Shown here piece by piece: positions 1-8,114 of a stretch of 18,469 nucleotides of DNA (positions are counted from its first letter, which is position 1; the number at the start of each line of letters is the position of its first letter). The notes under the pieces were generated by a model, which worked only from the letters and a program-made list of their open reading frames with translations, ran no database searches and was not told the DNA's origin. Source of the DNA: UBA4655 sp964585575 (GTDB taxonomy: Bacteria; Planctomycetota; Planctomycetia; Pirellulales; UBA1268); contig CAZPEM010000057.1 in NCBI GenBank assembly GCA_964585575.1, positions 1 to 18,469 of the forward strand, read 5' to 3'. The position numbers and the translations under genes were made by a program.

Positions 1-4
1 GAAA

Positions 5-78
<74 letters not shown>

Positions 79-268
79 ACTGTGATTTGTCTATTTTTCT
101 GTCGAGGTTCTTTTCCAGCGTTTCTGCGGCGGAACCATCGGCCGCGGACAATTTCCACAATCGGACTGGCCGCGTGATTGCCAGCCCTGCGAATATATCC
201 GCGGCGGATGCCGAAGGAAAGGGTGCCCGCCCAAGCGGGAGCGTAATCGTCGTCGCTCGAACTATTTC

Positions 269-1939
269 ATGGAACGATTCAACGAGCCCAGACCTGCATT
301 TGACGCTCAGCGGGCTCCCGAGGCAGGGCAGCCGCGGCCAGGAATCCGGCCAGGAATAGTGCCCGCCGGCGTCGGCGACGGGTCGATCATCGGCGGCCTG
401 CCATGGCTTCCTCCGCGGGTCGAAACCGTTGATACGTACGATTCGCCATCCCCGTTTCCGGCTCCCAAGCCTTCCGCGGCAACGCCGGGCGAGATTCGGC
501 CGGCAGCCGATGGCCTCCGCAGGTTCGTCGGACGGTGGCCGGCATGGTCGGTGAGCCTGTCGGTTCATGTCGGCCTTTTGCTCGTGCTCGCCCTCTGGGT
601 GATCCGTCGCGAGGTCGCCGAATCACGCATCATCACGCTTTCGTTCGCCACGGCGTCCGGGCCTGCCGCCCGATCCGCCGCCGACGTGGTCGATATCGCG
701 AAGGCGCCCGAGCCGCCGGCGGCCGTCCCCGAGAAGCCGGAGCCGACGCCTAAGCCGGTGCCGCAGGCGAGTCAGCCGGTCGAGTTGGTGCCGGAGCCGA
801 CGCCAAGCCCGTTCGCCGCCGTGTCGAGCGACCCGCCATCGAAAACGGCAGGCGACTCACGCACGCCGATCACCTCGCAGCTCTCCGGTCGGGGCGAGAG
901 CGGCCGCGGCGAGCGAATCGAAGCCGCCGGCGGCACCGCAGGCACCGAGAACGCCGTCGCCAGTGCGCTCGGCTGGCTCGCGAGAAATGTCGACAAGAAG
1001 GACGGTCTCTGGAGCCTCACCGGGCCCTACGAGGATGGCGGCAGCCAGGAGAACCGCCTGGCCGCGACGGCGATGGCGTTGCTCGCCTTCCAGGGCGCCG
1101 GCACGACGCCGACGGCCGGCCGTCACGCGGCGGTCGTCGACCGCGCATGGAAGATGCTTTTGAAGCGACAGCTCGAGGACGGAACGTTTCAGCTCGGACC
1201 GATTCCCGACCAGCACCGGATGTATGCCCATGCGCAGATCACGATCGCGGTGTGCGAGGCGCTTGGCATGACCGGCGACGAGCGATTTGCGGAGCCCGCC
1301 CGCAGGGCCGTGCGGTATTGCCTCGCCGCGCAGATGCCGGACGGCGGCTGGCGATACCGGCTGCCGGAGCCGGACTACGAGAACAAGGGGGACATGTCGG
1401 TCACCGGCTGGTTCCTCATGGCGCTCAAAACCGCCGAGATGGCGGGGCTCGAAGTGCCCTCGGAATCCTACGCCCGGCTCGAGAGCTTCCTCGACAACGT
1501 CTTCATTTCCGACGAGAAGGGCTACGCGTACCAGATCAACCCGCACCAGAGGGTCTTCGACGTCCGCCCCGCGATCACGGCCGAGGGACTGCTTTGCCGG
1601 CAATACCTCGGCTGGACCCGCACCCACCCGAGGCTCGCGGCGGGGATGAAGCTGCTGCAAAAAAGCTCGCCGATCGACTTCAACCACCGGACGAAGAACG
1701 TCTACGCCTGGTACTACCAGACGCAGGTGTTCCATCACGCGGGGGGCGAGGCGTGGGACGCGTGGAACGCGGTGTTGCGGGAACGGCTTCCGGCGGAGCA
1801 GGTGAAGCGAGGCCCCGAGGCGGGCAGCTGGGAGCGGGCCAACGACCAGTGGGGCCACATCGGCGGCAGGCTCTACGTGACCTGCCTTTGCACGCTCATG
1901 CTCGAGTCGTACTACCGGCACCTGCCGATCTACGAGTGA
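269..1939 (+). CDS. Membrane-anchored prenyltransferase/squalene-cyclase-like alpha/alpha-toroid protein with TonB-like N-terminus
   Basis: 556 residues in three parts. Residues 1-92 are a Pro-rich, probably cytoplasmic N-terminus. Residues 93-113 are a single membrane segment (WSVSLSVHVGLLLVLALWVI), followed by a Pro/Glu/Lys-rich spacer (about 145-190, with PEKPEPTPKPVP). The C-terminal part (about 225-556) resembles the terpenoid cyclase/prenyltransferase alpha/alpha toroid, with repeated QxxDGxF/W elements (QLEDGTFQLG, QMPDGGWRY) and a DMSVTGWFLMALKTAEMAGL helix. No DxDD cyclase acid motif was found, so terpene cyclisation is unlikely. It may be a binding or scaffold domain displayed in the periplasm. 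The membrane segment has S96-x3-H100, as in TonB. The ATG at 269 has no good Shine-Dalgarno, but no better start is evident. It converges on trmL with 11 nt between stops. The exact role is unknown. Confidence 0.8.
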   Translation: MERFNEPRPAFDAQRAPEAGQPRPGIRPGIVPAGVGDGSIIGGLPWLPPRVETVDTYDSPSPFPAPKPSAATPGEIRPAADGLRRFVGRWPAWSVSLSVHVGLLLVLALWVIRREVAESRIITLSFATASGPAARSAADVVDIAKAPEPPAAVPEKPEPTPKPVPQASQPVELVPEPTPSPFAAVSSDPPSKTAGDSRTPITSQLSGRGESGRGERIEAAGGTAGTENAVASALGWLARNVDKKDGLWSLTGPYEDGGSQENRLAATAMALLAFQGAGTTPTAGRHAAVVDRAWKMLLKRQLEDGTFQLGPIPDQHRMYAHAQITIAVCEALGMTGDERFAEPARRAVRYCLAAQMPDGGWRYRLPEPDYENKGDMSVTGWFLMALKTAEMAGLEVPSESYARLESFLDNVFISDEKGYAYQINPHQRVFDVRPAITAEGLLCRQYLGWTRTHPRLAAGMKLLQKSSPIDFNHRTKNVYAWYYQTQVFHHAGGEAWDAWNAVLRERLPAEQVKRGPEAGSWERANDQWGHIGGRLYVTCLCTLMLESYYRHLPIYE

Positions 1940-1950
1940 GCGAAGGCTCG

Positions 1951-2421
1951 TCAGGGGATGCCGCCCCACTGGCGGATCGCCTCGTAGCAGACGATCGCCG
2001 CGGCGTTGGAGAGGTTGAGGCTGCGGACGTGGGGCCGCGACGGGATCGTGAGGGCCTTCTCGGCGTGGGCCTCGAGCAGCTCCTTCGGCAGCCCGCGGGT
2101 CTCGCTCCCGAACACGAGCACGTCACCATGATGGTAGTCCACGCTCGTATAGAGCCGGGTCGAGCGGGCCGAAAAGAGCCAGCTCGGCTCCCGCGGCAGG
2201 CTCGCGAGCAGGTCCTGCCAGGAGTTCACCGCCTCCCACTCGAGGTGTTCCCAGTAGTCGAGCCCGGCGCGGCGAAGATAGTAGTCGTCGAGCGAGAAAC
2301 CGAGCGGCTTCACGAGCCACAGTTTCGCGCCGATCGCCACGCAGGTGCGGCCGATGTTGCCGGTGTTGGGCGGGATCTCCGGCTCGTGGAGAACGACGTG
2401 CAGGCAGGGTTCGTAACGCAT
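1951..2421 (-). CDS. trmL: tRNA (cytidine(34)-2'-O)-methyltransferase, SPOUT family
   Basis: 156 residues, the usual length for TrmL, a SAM-dependent trefoil-knot enzyme that 2'-O-methylates the wobble base of leucine tRNAs. All three SPOUT signatures are visible: motif 1 EPEIPPNTGNIGRTC at residues 13-27, motif 2 LVFGSETRGLP, and motif 3 IPSRPHVRSLNLSNAAAIVCYE. The last two form the knot that binds SAM. No clear ribosome binding site precedes the ATG. It is transcribed divergently from ispG across a 108-bp gap. Other SpoU/TrmH relatives are longer and carry an extra N-terminal domain that is absent here, so TrmL is the best assignment. Confidence 0.93.
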   Translation of the reverse strand: MRYEPCLHVVLHEPEIPPNTGNIGRTCVAIGAKLWLVKPLGFSLDDYYLRRAGLDYWEHLEWEAVNSWQDLLASLPREPSWLFSARSTRLYTSVDYHHGDVLVFGSETRGLPKELLEAHAEKALTIPSRPHVRSLNLSNAAAIVCYEAIRQWGGIP

Positions 2422-2481
2422 CGAGGAAAGGGGTTTTGCCGGGAGAAAGTGGCGGGTCGCCTCCCCGGCGGAGAGCCGCGC

Positions 2482-2490
2482 TGGTATCGT
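2482..2490 (+). promoter_or_regulatory. Candidate extended -10 promoter element for ispG
   Basis: TGGTATCGT fits a TGn extended -10 followed by a TATnnT hexamer, about 40 nt before the ispG start and inside the trmL/ispG divergent gap. No good -35 hexamer lies 17 nt upstream, as can be the case for extended -10 promoters. This is pattern matching only. Confidence 0.3.
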
Positions 2491-2517
2491 TGGAGAGAGT
2501 TTTCACGAGTCGCGGCT

Positions 2518-2521
2518 GGAG
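2518..2521 (+). promoter_or_regulatory. Ribosome binding site fixing the ispG start
   Basis: GGAG lies 8 nt before the GTG at 2530. The reading frame stays open far upstream, so this site decides the start. Residues encoded after 2530 match the IspG N-terminus, whereas those before it do not. Confidence 0.7.
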
Positions 2522-2529
2522 ACGCAAGC

Positions 2530-3681
2530 GTGGTCGAAATCAGGCGAAATCCGACGAGGGCCGTCCGCATCGGAAGGATCACGATCGGCGGAGGCCACCC
2601 GATCGCCCCGCAGAGCATGACCGCCACCCACACCTCCGACGTCGAGGCCACGCTCGCCCAGGTGGAAGATCTCCACCGGGCCGGTGCCGGCGTGGTGAGG
2701 ATCGCAGTCGACAGCAAGAAGGACGCCGCGGCGCTGCCCGCCATTCGGGCCGGCACCGAGGCCAACCTCGCGATCGACCTCCAGGAAAACTACCGGCTCG
2801 CCAGCGAGGTCGCCCCGCACGTCGACAAGCTCCGCTACAACCCGGGCCACCTCTACCACCATGAGCGGGAGAAGCCCTGGCAGGAGAAGGTGAAGTTCAT
2901 CGCCGGGGTGGCGGCCGAGAATGACTGTGCGCTGCGGGTCGGGGTGAACTGCGGGAGCGTCGACCCCGACAAGAAGGCGAAGTTCGCCGAGGACGACTCG
3001 ATCGGGCCGATGCTCGCAAGCGCCCTCGAGCACTGCGAGCTGCTCGATTCGATCGGCTTCACGCGGTATGTCGTGTCGCTCAAGGACTCGGATCCCGCGA
3101 AGGTGATCGAGGTCAACCGCCGGTTTGCCGAGGAGCGGCCCGACGTGCCGCTGCACCTCGGGGTCACGGAGGCCGGCATGCCCCCCGACGGCATCATCAA
3201 GACCCGGATCGCCTTCGAGCAGCTCATCAGCCGCGGCATCGGCGACACGGTGCGGGTGAGCCTCACGGTTCCCAACGCCCGCAAGCACGAGGAGATCGCC
3301 GCCGCCAACGCGATCCTCGCCGACATCGCCGCCGGCCGGGTCCGCAGCGTCGTCGACTACGGCCTCTCGTCGCTCAACATCATCAGCTGCCCGAGCTGCT
3401 CGCGGGTGGAAAACGAGGCCTTCATCGAGCTGGCCGAGCAGGTCCGCGAGATGACGAGGTACGCGAAGGAGCACGCGATCACGATCGCCGTCATGGGCTG
3501 CCGGGTGAACGGTCCCGGCGAGACCGACGACGCCGACCTCGGCCTCTGGTGCGGGCCCACCCACGTGAACCTCAAGCGGCGGTCGGCGGAGCTCGGCGCC
3601 TTTCCGTATGACGCGATCCTGCCGAAGCTCCGCGAGGAGCTCGACCGGCTCATCGCGGAGCGGCCCCTCACATCTCGCTGA
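2530..3681 (+). CDS. ispG: 4-hydroxy-3-methylbut-2-en-1-yl diphosphate synthase (GcpE)
   Basis: 383 residues from a GTG start preceded by GGAG. IspG converts MEcPP to HMBPP in the MEP isoprenoid pathway using a [4Fe-4S] cluster. The N-terminal TIM-barrel part shows IGGGHPIAPQSMTATHTSD, VVRIAVDSKK and LRYNPGHL. The C-terminal cluster domain has CPSCSR (C287 and C290) and MGCRVNGPGE (C324 plus E331). These are the three Cys and one Glu ligands in the spacing expected of the family. The length matches the short two-domain bacterial type rather than the insert-bearing plant/Chlamydia type. The open frame reaches back to 1147, but that upstream part is only a shadow of the toroid gene and of trmL. 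It is followed after 31 nt by rimO, another Fe-S enzyme, probably on the same transcript. Confidence 0.96.
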   Translation: MVEIRRNPTRAVRIGRITIGGGHPIAPQSMTATHTSDVEATLAQVEDLHRAGAGVVRIAVDSKKDAAALPAIRAGTEANLAIDLQENYRLASEVAPHVDKLRYNPGHLYHHEREKPWQEKVKFIAGVAAENDCALRVGVNCGSVDPDKKAKFAEDDSIGPMLASALEHCELLDSIGFTRYVVSLKDSDPAKVIEVNRRFAEERPDVPLHLGVTEAGMPPDGIIKTRIAFEQLISRGIGDTVRVSLTVPNARKHEEIAAANAILADIAAGRVRSVVDYGLSSLNIISCPSCSRVENEAFIELAEQVREMTRYAKEHAITIAVMGCRVNGPGETDDADLGLWCGPTHVNLKRRSAELGAFPYDAILPKLREELDRLIAERPLTSR

Positions 3682-3712
3682 TAACCGATAACCACCGGGC
3701 TGAAATCGCCTC

Positions 3713-5161
3713 ATGAGCTTCAAGCTTCCGATCGTCGACGCCGATGCGGCCCCCTCGCCGATCGCGGCTGCCGAGCCGGCCGGCGTCTCTCCGGCAAGGG
3801 GCACGTTCGCGATGGTGAGCCTCGGCTGCCCGAAGAATCTCGTCGACAGCGAGCGGATGCTCGGGCTCCTGCGGGAGGATGGCTGGAAGCTCGTGGGGGA
3901 GCCCGAGGGCTCCGACCTCGTCGTCGTGAACACCTGCGCCTTCATCGACGCCTCGCGGAAGGAGTCGTACGGGGCGATCGAGGAGATGCTCGCGCTCAAG
4001 CGGGCCGGGGCGACTCGGGGCGTGATCGTCGCCGGCTGCCTCGCCGAACGGCAGAAGGAGAAGCTCCTCGACGAGCTGCCCGGCGTCGATTCCGTGATCG
4101 GCGTCTTCTCGCGGGACGAGATCGCGAAGGCGGCCGAGCGGCTCATCGGCGGGCTCGGCGAGCAGCGGAGCCTCTTCCGGCCGGCCCCGTCGCGGCCGCT
4201 TTCCGACGACCACCGACTGCGGGTCACCCCGCGGCACATGGCCTACCTCAAGATCTCGGAAGGCTGCGACCGGACCTGCACGTTCTGCGCGATCCCGAAG
4301 ATGCGGGGCAAGCACGCCACGAAGCCGATCGAAGCGGTCGTCGCGGAGGCGAGGGCGCTTGCGGCCGATGGCGTTCGGGAGCTCGTCATCGTCGCCCAGG
4401 ACACCACCTATTACGGCCTCGACCTCTACGGCGAGACCAGGCTCGTCGAGCTGCTCGACGAGCTCGAGCGGGTGGAGGGGATCGAGTGGATCCGCCTCAT
4501 GTACCTCTACCCGATGTACTTCGACGACCGGCTGATCGCCAAGATCGCCGGGAGCACGAAGGTGATTCCCTACCTCGACCTGCCGCTCCAGCACGCGAGC
4601 GACCCCGTGCTCAAGCGGATGCAGCGGCGGGTGGCCCGCGGGCCGACGGAGGAACTGCTCGGAAAGCTCCGCGACCGCGTCCCCGGGCTCGTGCTGCGGA
4701 CGACGTTCATCACCGGCTTTCCCGGGGAGACGCGGGAGCAGTTCGAGGAGCTCAAGGGCTTCGTGGAGCGGTGGCGGTTCGAGCGGCTCGGCGTGTTTCC
4801 CTATTCGCTCGAGCCCGACACGCCTGCCGCCAAGCTCGACGGCCACATCGCCGAGGAGGAAAAAATCGCCCGCCGCGACGAGCTGATGGCGCTCCAGCAG
4901 GGGATCGCCCACGACCATGCCAAGGCGCAGGTGGGCAACGTCCGCGACGTCATCATCGACCGCCGGCACGAGGATGCCGAGCTCGCGGAGGGGGGCTTTC
5001 GCGGCCGGGTCTGGATCGGCCGCACCCACGCCGACGCTCCCGACATCGACTGCCTCGCCTTCGTCACGGAGCAGGAGGACGGACGCATCCGGCCGGGAGA
5101 CATTCTGCCCGTCGAGATCGTGGCGGCGAGCGGCTACGACGTCGCCGGCGTGCCCGCCTGA
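3713..5161 (+). CDS. rimO: Ribosomal protein uS12 (S12) Asp methylthiotransferase
   Basis: 482-residue radical-SAM methylthiotransferase that adds a methylthio group to the conserved aspartate of ribosomal protein S12. The N-terminal UPF0004 domain starts at MVSLGCPKNLVDSE and binds one cluster through C39, C75 (NTCAF) and C109 (AGCLAE). The radical-SAM cluster motif is CDRTCTFC (C185, C189, C192), followed by AIPKMRGKH. The C-terminal region (about 410-470) looks like a TRAM domain. SLGCPKN and IPKMRGKH favour RimO over the tRNA enzymes MiaB and MtaB. About 30 extra, low-complexity residues (Ala/Pro) precede the domain. The true start could therefore be later, and the ATG at 3713 lacks a strong ribosome binding site. 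pgsA follows after 19 nt. Confidence 0.95.
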   Translation: MSFKLPIVDADAAPSPIAAAEPAGVSPARGTFAMVSLGCPKNLVDSERMLGLLREDGWKLVGEPEGSDLVVVNTCAFIDASRKESYGAIEEMLALKRAGATRGVIVAGCLAERQKEKLLDELPGVDSVIGVFSRDEIAKAAERLIGGLGEQRSLFRPAPSRPLSDDHRLRVTPRHMAYLKISEGCDRTCTFCAIPKMRGKHATKPIEAVVAEARALAADGVRELVIVAQDTTYYGLDLYGETRLVELLDELERVEGIEWIRLMYLYPMYFDDRLIAKIAGSTKVIPYLDLPLQHASDPVLKRMQRRVARGPTEELLGKLRDRVPGLVLRTTFITGFPGETREQFEELKGFVERWRFERLGVFPYSLEPDTPAAKLDGHIAEEEKIARRDELMALQQGIAHDHAKAQVGNVRDVIIDRRHEDAELAEGGFRGRVWIGRTHADAPDIDCLAFVTEQEDGRIRPGDILPVEIVAASGYDVAGVPA

Positions 5162-5167
5162 TCGTGC

Positions 5168-5171
5168 GGAG
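5168..5171 (+). promoter_or_regulatory. Ribosome binding site of pgsA
   Basis: GGAG lies 9 nt before the GTG at 5181, supporting this non-ATG start directly after the rimO stop. Confidence 0.6.
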
Positions 5172-5180
5172 TGAGCTGCC

Positions 5181-5801
5181 GTGGCTGACAAGAAACCCGC
5201 CTCGACCGACATCGTCACGGTGCCCAACCTCATCTCGGCGGCGCGGCTCGTGCTCGCGATCGTGCTCTTCGTGCTGATCGAGCGGTCGATGCATGCGGCG
5301 GCCCTCTGGGCATTCCTCGTCGCGGCCTCGACCGACTGGATCGACGGCTGGTATGCCCGCAGGTTCCACGCGGTGAGCGTGCTCGGGAGGATTCTCGATC
5401 CGCTCGTGGACAAGGTGATCGTCTGCGGGGCGTTCATTCTCCTGGCCGCCCGTTCCCTGCCGGGCGAGCCTGCCCCGGCGATCGTTCCCTGGATGGCCCT
5501 GGTCGTCGTGGTCCGCGAACTCGTCGTGACGGCTCTTCGGGCGGAACTCGAGCGGTCGGGACGCGACTTCTCCGCGGGCTGGTCGGGGAAACTCAAGATG
5601 GTGTTCCAATGCCTCGCGATCGCCGCCGAACTGCTCCTGCGGAGCGGCCTCCTGCTTCCCTTCGAGGCGGCTCACGCGGTGGTGCGGGTCGTGGCGGCGC
5701 TCCTCGCCTGGGCGGCGGTCGTGCTCACCGTCTGGTCCGGCGCGGAATACCTCGTCAAGGCTTTGCAACTCGTCGGCTCGCCCAGGGAGCGGCGGGCGTG
5801 A
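5181..5801 (+). CDS. pgsA: CDP-diacylglycerol--glycerol-3-phosphate 3-phosphatidyltransferase
   Basis: 206-residue integral membrane enzyme of the CDP-alcohol phosphatidyltransferase family. It makes phosphatidylglycerol phosphate from CDP-diacylglycerol and glycerol-3-phosphate. The family signature DxxDGxxAR-x8-GxxxDxxxD is perfect: D52, D55, G56, A59, R60, G69, D73, D77. The N-terminal VPNLISAARLVLA is typical of PgsA, as is the pattern of several hydrophobic helices. The start is GTG with GGAG upstream. The stop overlaps the next gene in a GTGA (5798-5801), which implies translational coupling. A different CDP-alcohol substrate cannot be fully excluded from sequence alone, but the N-terminus and length favour PgsA. 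Confidence 0.9.
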   Translation: MADKKPASTDIVTVPNLISAARLVLAIVLFVLIERSMHAAALWAFLVAASTDWIDGWYARRFHAVSVLGRILDPLVDKVIVCGAFILLAARSLPGEPAPAIVPWMALVVVVRELVVTALRAELERSGRDFSAGWSGKLKMVFQCLAIAAELLLRSGLLLPFEAAHAVVRVVAALLAWAAVVLTVWSGAEYLVKALQLVGSPRERRA

Positions 5802-6685
5802 GCGAATCGTTCGCCGATCCCGACCTGCTGGCGCCATCGTGGCGGCTCGTCGAACGGCTGCCGGGGGCGGCCGCGGCCGCGATCGCCGGCTTCATGGCCG
5901 TCGCCTCGATCGCAATCGCCTTCGGCATCGTGCGGCGGGTGCGGTCGGGCCTGCCGATCGTGCCCGCTGCGGACGTGCCGGCCGCGGCCTGGGACGGGCT
6001 CGTCGTTCTCATCGTCATGGGAGCCGCGATCGGCTGCCAGACCGCCGGGATCATGGCGGCGCACGCGATCGTCCCGCCGACGGCCCGATCGGACGCCCCC
6101 GCGGTCACGGCGTCCGAACTCGCCGGCACCGCCGCGGGCACGCTCGCGGCCGCAGCCGTCGGCGTCGCGATCGTGCTCGCGTCGGGAGGCACCCGGCGGT
6201 CTCTCGGTCTCTTTTCCGACGAGCCGTCGCTCGACCTGCGGCTTGCGATCGGCACGGTGCTCCTCATCACGCCGCCTCTTCTGCTCCTGTCGGGGGCGCT
6301 CAACGCGATCGTGCCCTATGAACATCCGATCCTCGACCTGCTTTCGCGGTTTCGCGACCCGGCGACGCTCGCCGCCGTCTGGCTGTCGGCCGTCGTGGCG
6401 GCGCCGATCGGCGAGGAGATTTTCTTTCGCGGCGTCCTCCAGGGCTGGTTCGAGTCGCTGACGTCCCGCAAGGGCGGTGCCTGGCGACGGTCGGCGGTGC
6501 CGGTCGTCGCATCCGCATTCGCCTTTGCGGCCGCCCACGTCGGTCAGGGACTGGGCTGGATCCCGCTCGTTGGCTTTGGGATCGCGGTGGGGGTCCTCCG
6601 GTCGGCCCGCGGCAGCCTGCTGCCGTGCATCGTCGTCCACGCGATCTTCAACGCGATCAGCGTCGCGATCATCCTGCTGGGGTGA
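5798..6685 (+). CDS. CPBP-family (CAAX/Abi) intramembrane glutamic protease
   Basis: 295-residue multi-pass membrane protein, starting at a GTG that overlaps the pgsA stop by 4 nt. The C-terminal CPBP domain has the three family motifs: EEIFFRG (E206, E207, R211), FAFAAAHVGQG (H247) and HAIFNA (H281, N285). These are the active-site residues of Rce1-like intramembrane proteases. About five further hydrophobic segments precede this domain. Bacterial members act as membrane proteases in peptide maturation, immunity or unknown roles; the substrate cannot be predicted. Its coupling to pgsA and its place before an acyltransferase suggest an envelope-related role, but that is inference. Confidence 0.87.
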   Translation: MSESFADPDLLAPSWRLVERLPGAAAAAIAGFMAVASIAIAFGIVRRVRSGLPIVPAADVPAAAWDGLVVLIVMGAAIGCQTAGIMAAHAIVPPTARSDAPAVTASELAGTAAGTLAAAAVGVAIVLASGGTRRSLGLFSDEPSLDLRLAIGTVLLITPPLLLLSGALNAIVPYEHPILDLLSRFRDPATLAAVWLSAVVAAPIGEEIFFRGVLQGWFESLTSRKGGAWRRSAVPVVASAFAFAAAHVGQGLGWIPLVGFGIAVGVLRSARGSLLPCIVVHAIFNAISVAIILLG

Positions 6686-6780
6686 GCGGCTTGCCTCGCC
6701 CGTTGCTGGATGCCGTATTGCCGCCAGGAGGGGTTTCTGGATTTCCTCGGATTCGCGAGAATCTGCCGCGGACACGACGC

Positions 6781-6786
6781 GGAGGG
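6781..6786 (+). promoter_or_regulatory. Ribosome binding site supporting the acyltransferase start
   Basis: GGAGGG is 9 nt before GTG 6796 and 6 nt before an in-frame TTG at 6793. It is a better signal than anything near the alternative start at 6682. Confidence 0.55.
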
Positions 6787-6795
6787 ATTCTCTTG

Positions 6796-7764
6796 GTGGC
6801 GACCGGCAGGGATGGCGGAAAAACGGACGACCGTCGGATGCTCGAGCGGCTGCGGCATCGGGCCGAGTATGCGGCCGCCCGCACGGCGATCTGCGTCATT
6901 CAAGCCCTCCCGCGGAGCATGTGCGAGCGTGGCGCGCGGTGGCTGGCGGGAGTCCTCGGCGACCGGATCCGCATCCGCCGCCGCGTCGTGCGGGAGAACC
7001 TGCGGCGGGCCTTTCCGGAATGGACCAGCGATCAATGCCGGCAGGTGACCCGCGAAATGTGGGAGCACCTGCTCCTGATGGTCGTGGAGATCGCGCATGC
7101 CGAGCGGGTGATCCGCGTGACGACCTGGCGACGACACCTTCGCATCCACGGCATGGAAGAGATGGTGAGACTTCTGTGGTCCGATCGGCCGAAGGTGATC
7201 CTGTCGGGCCACTTCGGCAACTTCGAGCTCGCGGCGTTCCTCTTCGGCGTCTTCGGGTTCAAGATCTATTCGGTCGCCCGTGAGCTCGACAACCCTCTGC
7301 TCGACCGGTTCGTGACCAGGTTTCGGGAGTCGCGGGGGCAGAAGATCCTGCCGAAGAAGGGGAGCGCGCCCGACGTGAGTGTCGTGCTCGACAACGACGG
7401 AGCCCTCGGACTCCTGGGCGACCAGTCGGCGGGGCCGAAGGCGTGCTGGGTCGATTTCTTCGGCCGGCCCGCGAGCGTCCACAAGGCGATCGCCGTCTTC
7501 GCCCTCTCCTCGCGGGCGCCGGTGATGGTCTGCTCGGCGACCCGTCGCAACAGCCGCTTGTTCGACTACGACCTGCGTCTGGAGGGCGTCACGGATCCGG
7601 CCGAGGATCGGCCCGAGACGGCCGACAACGTGGCCCTCTCGCAGTGGTACACCTCGCTCCTCGAGCGGTCGATCCGGCGGGCGCCGGCCCAATACTGGTG
7701 GGTGCACGACCGCTGGCGAGGCAAGCCGCGGCGACGGGTGGCGAAGCGGCGGTCGGAAGGATAG
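6796..7764 (+). CDS. Lipid A biosynthesis lauroyl/myristoyl acyltransferase-like protein (LpxL/HtrB family)
   Basis: 322 residues from GTG 6796. This family transfers secondary acyl chains to lipid A precursors at the inner face of the cytoplasmic membrane. The catalytic HX4E motif is seen as ILSGHFGNFELAAF (H139, E144). The downstream GLLGDQSAGPKACWVDFFGRPA matches the family block containing D-Q and the FxG element. The C-terminal RAPAQYWWVHDRWR also fits the family (QYxWxHxRW). Unlike E. coli LpxL, there is no strong N-terminal membrane helix beyond a weak hydrophobic stretch. An in-frame GTG at 6682 overlaps the CPBP stop as GTGA and would add 38 residues. I prefer 6796 because of the GGAGGG. 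The gene implies an LPS-like outer membrane. Confidence 0.88.
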   Translation: MATGRDGGKTDDRRMLERLRHRAEYAAARTAICVIQALPRSMCERGARWLAGVLGDRIRIRRRVVRENLRRAFPEWTSDQCRQVTREMWEHLLLMVVEIAHAERVIRVTTWRRHLRIHGMEEMVRLLWSDRPKVILSGHFGNFELAAFLFGVFGFKIYSVARELDNPLLDRFVTRFRESRGQKILPKKGSAPDVSVVLDNDGALGLLGDQSAGPKACWVDFFGRPASVHKAIAVFALSSRAPVMVCSATRRNSRLFDYDLRLEGVTDPAEDRPETADNVALSQWYTSLLERSIRRAPAQYWWVHDRWRGKPRRRVAKRRSEG

Positions 7765-7793
7765 AGTTCGGTTTTCACGTTTCGGAACGTCCG

Positions 7794-8114
7794 ATGGCAG
7801 ACTGGATCCGCATCGCGTCGGCGGCAGAGTGCCCCCCGGGCGGCTCGATCGAACGCGAGGCCGCGGGGAGGATCGTGGCGGTCTGCCGTGTCGGCGACAG
7901 CTGGTATGCCCTCGACGGCGTCTGTCCGCACCAGGGCGGCCCGCTCGGACGAGGGACGCTCTGCGGCACGGTCCTCACCTGCCCGTGGCACGGCTGGCAG
8001 TTCGACGTGACGACCGGCCGCCATCGGCTCAACGCGACGATGCAACAGCCCTGTTTCGAGGTCGAGGAACGGGGGGGCGAGGTGTTCGTAAGGGTGGAGC
8101 CGGCGACGCCGTGA
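7794..8114 (+). CDS. Rieske [2Fe-2S] ferredoxin-like protein
   Basis: 106 residues, a single soluble Rieske domain. Cluster ligands are C44 and H46 (VCPHQGGPLGRG) and C63 and H66 (LTCPWHGWQFD). Such small proteins pass electrons to oxygenases, or resemble the small NirD subunit of nitrite reductase. No partner enzyme of either type lies nearby, so the acceptor is unknown. A ggaa lies about 7 nt before the ATG. The stop overlaps the next start (GTGA at 8111-8114), indicating coupled translation with the GNAT gene. No signal peptide or membrane helix is present, so it is expected to be cytoplasmic. Confidence 0.9.
   Translation: MADWIRIASAAECPPGGSIEREAAGRIVAVCRVGDSWYALDGVCPHQGGPLGRGTLCGTVLTCPWHGWQFDVTTGRHRLNATMQQPCFEVEERGGEVFVRVEPATP

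Noticed and set aside
1147..2529. Upstream part of an 844-codon open frame leading into ispG
   Set aside because: It overlaps the toroid gene in another frame and trmL antisense, reads as Arg/Gly/Ala-rich low-complexity protein, and the ispG start at 2530 has its own GGAG.
2503..4239. 578-codon minus-strand open frame over ispG and rimO
   Set aside because: It is antisense to two genes with clear catalytic motifs and has a mirror-like composition (Arg/Val/Asp/His-rich).
3668..5596. 642-codon minus-strand open frame over rimO and pgsA
   Set aside because: It is a shadow of rimO and pgsA, whose motifs are unambiguous.
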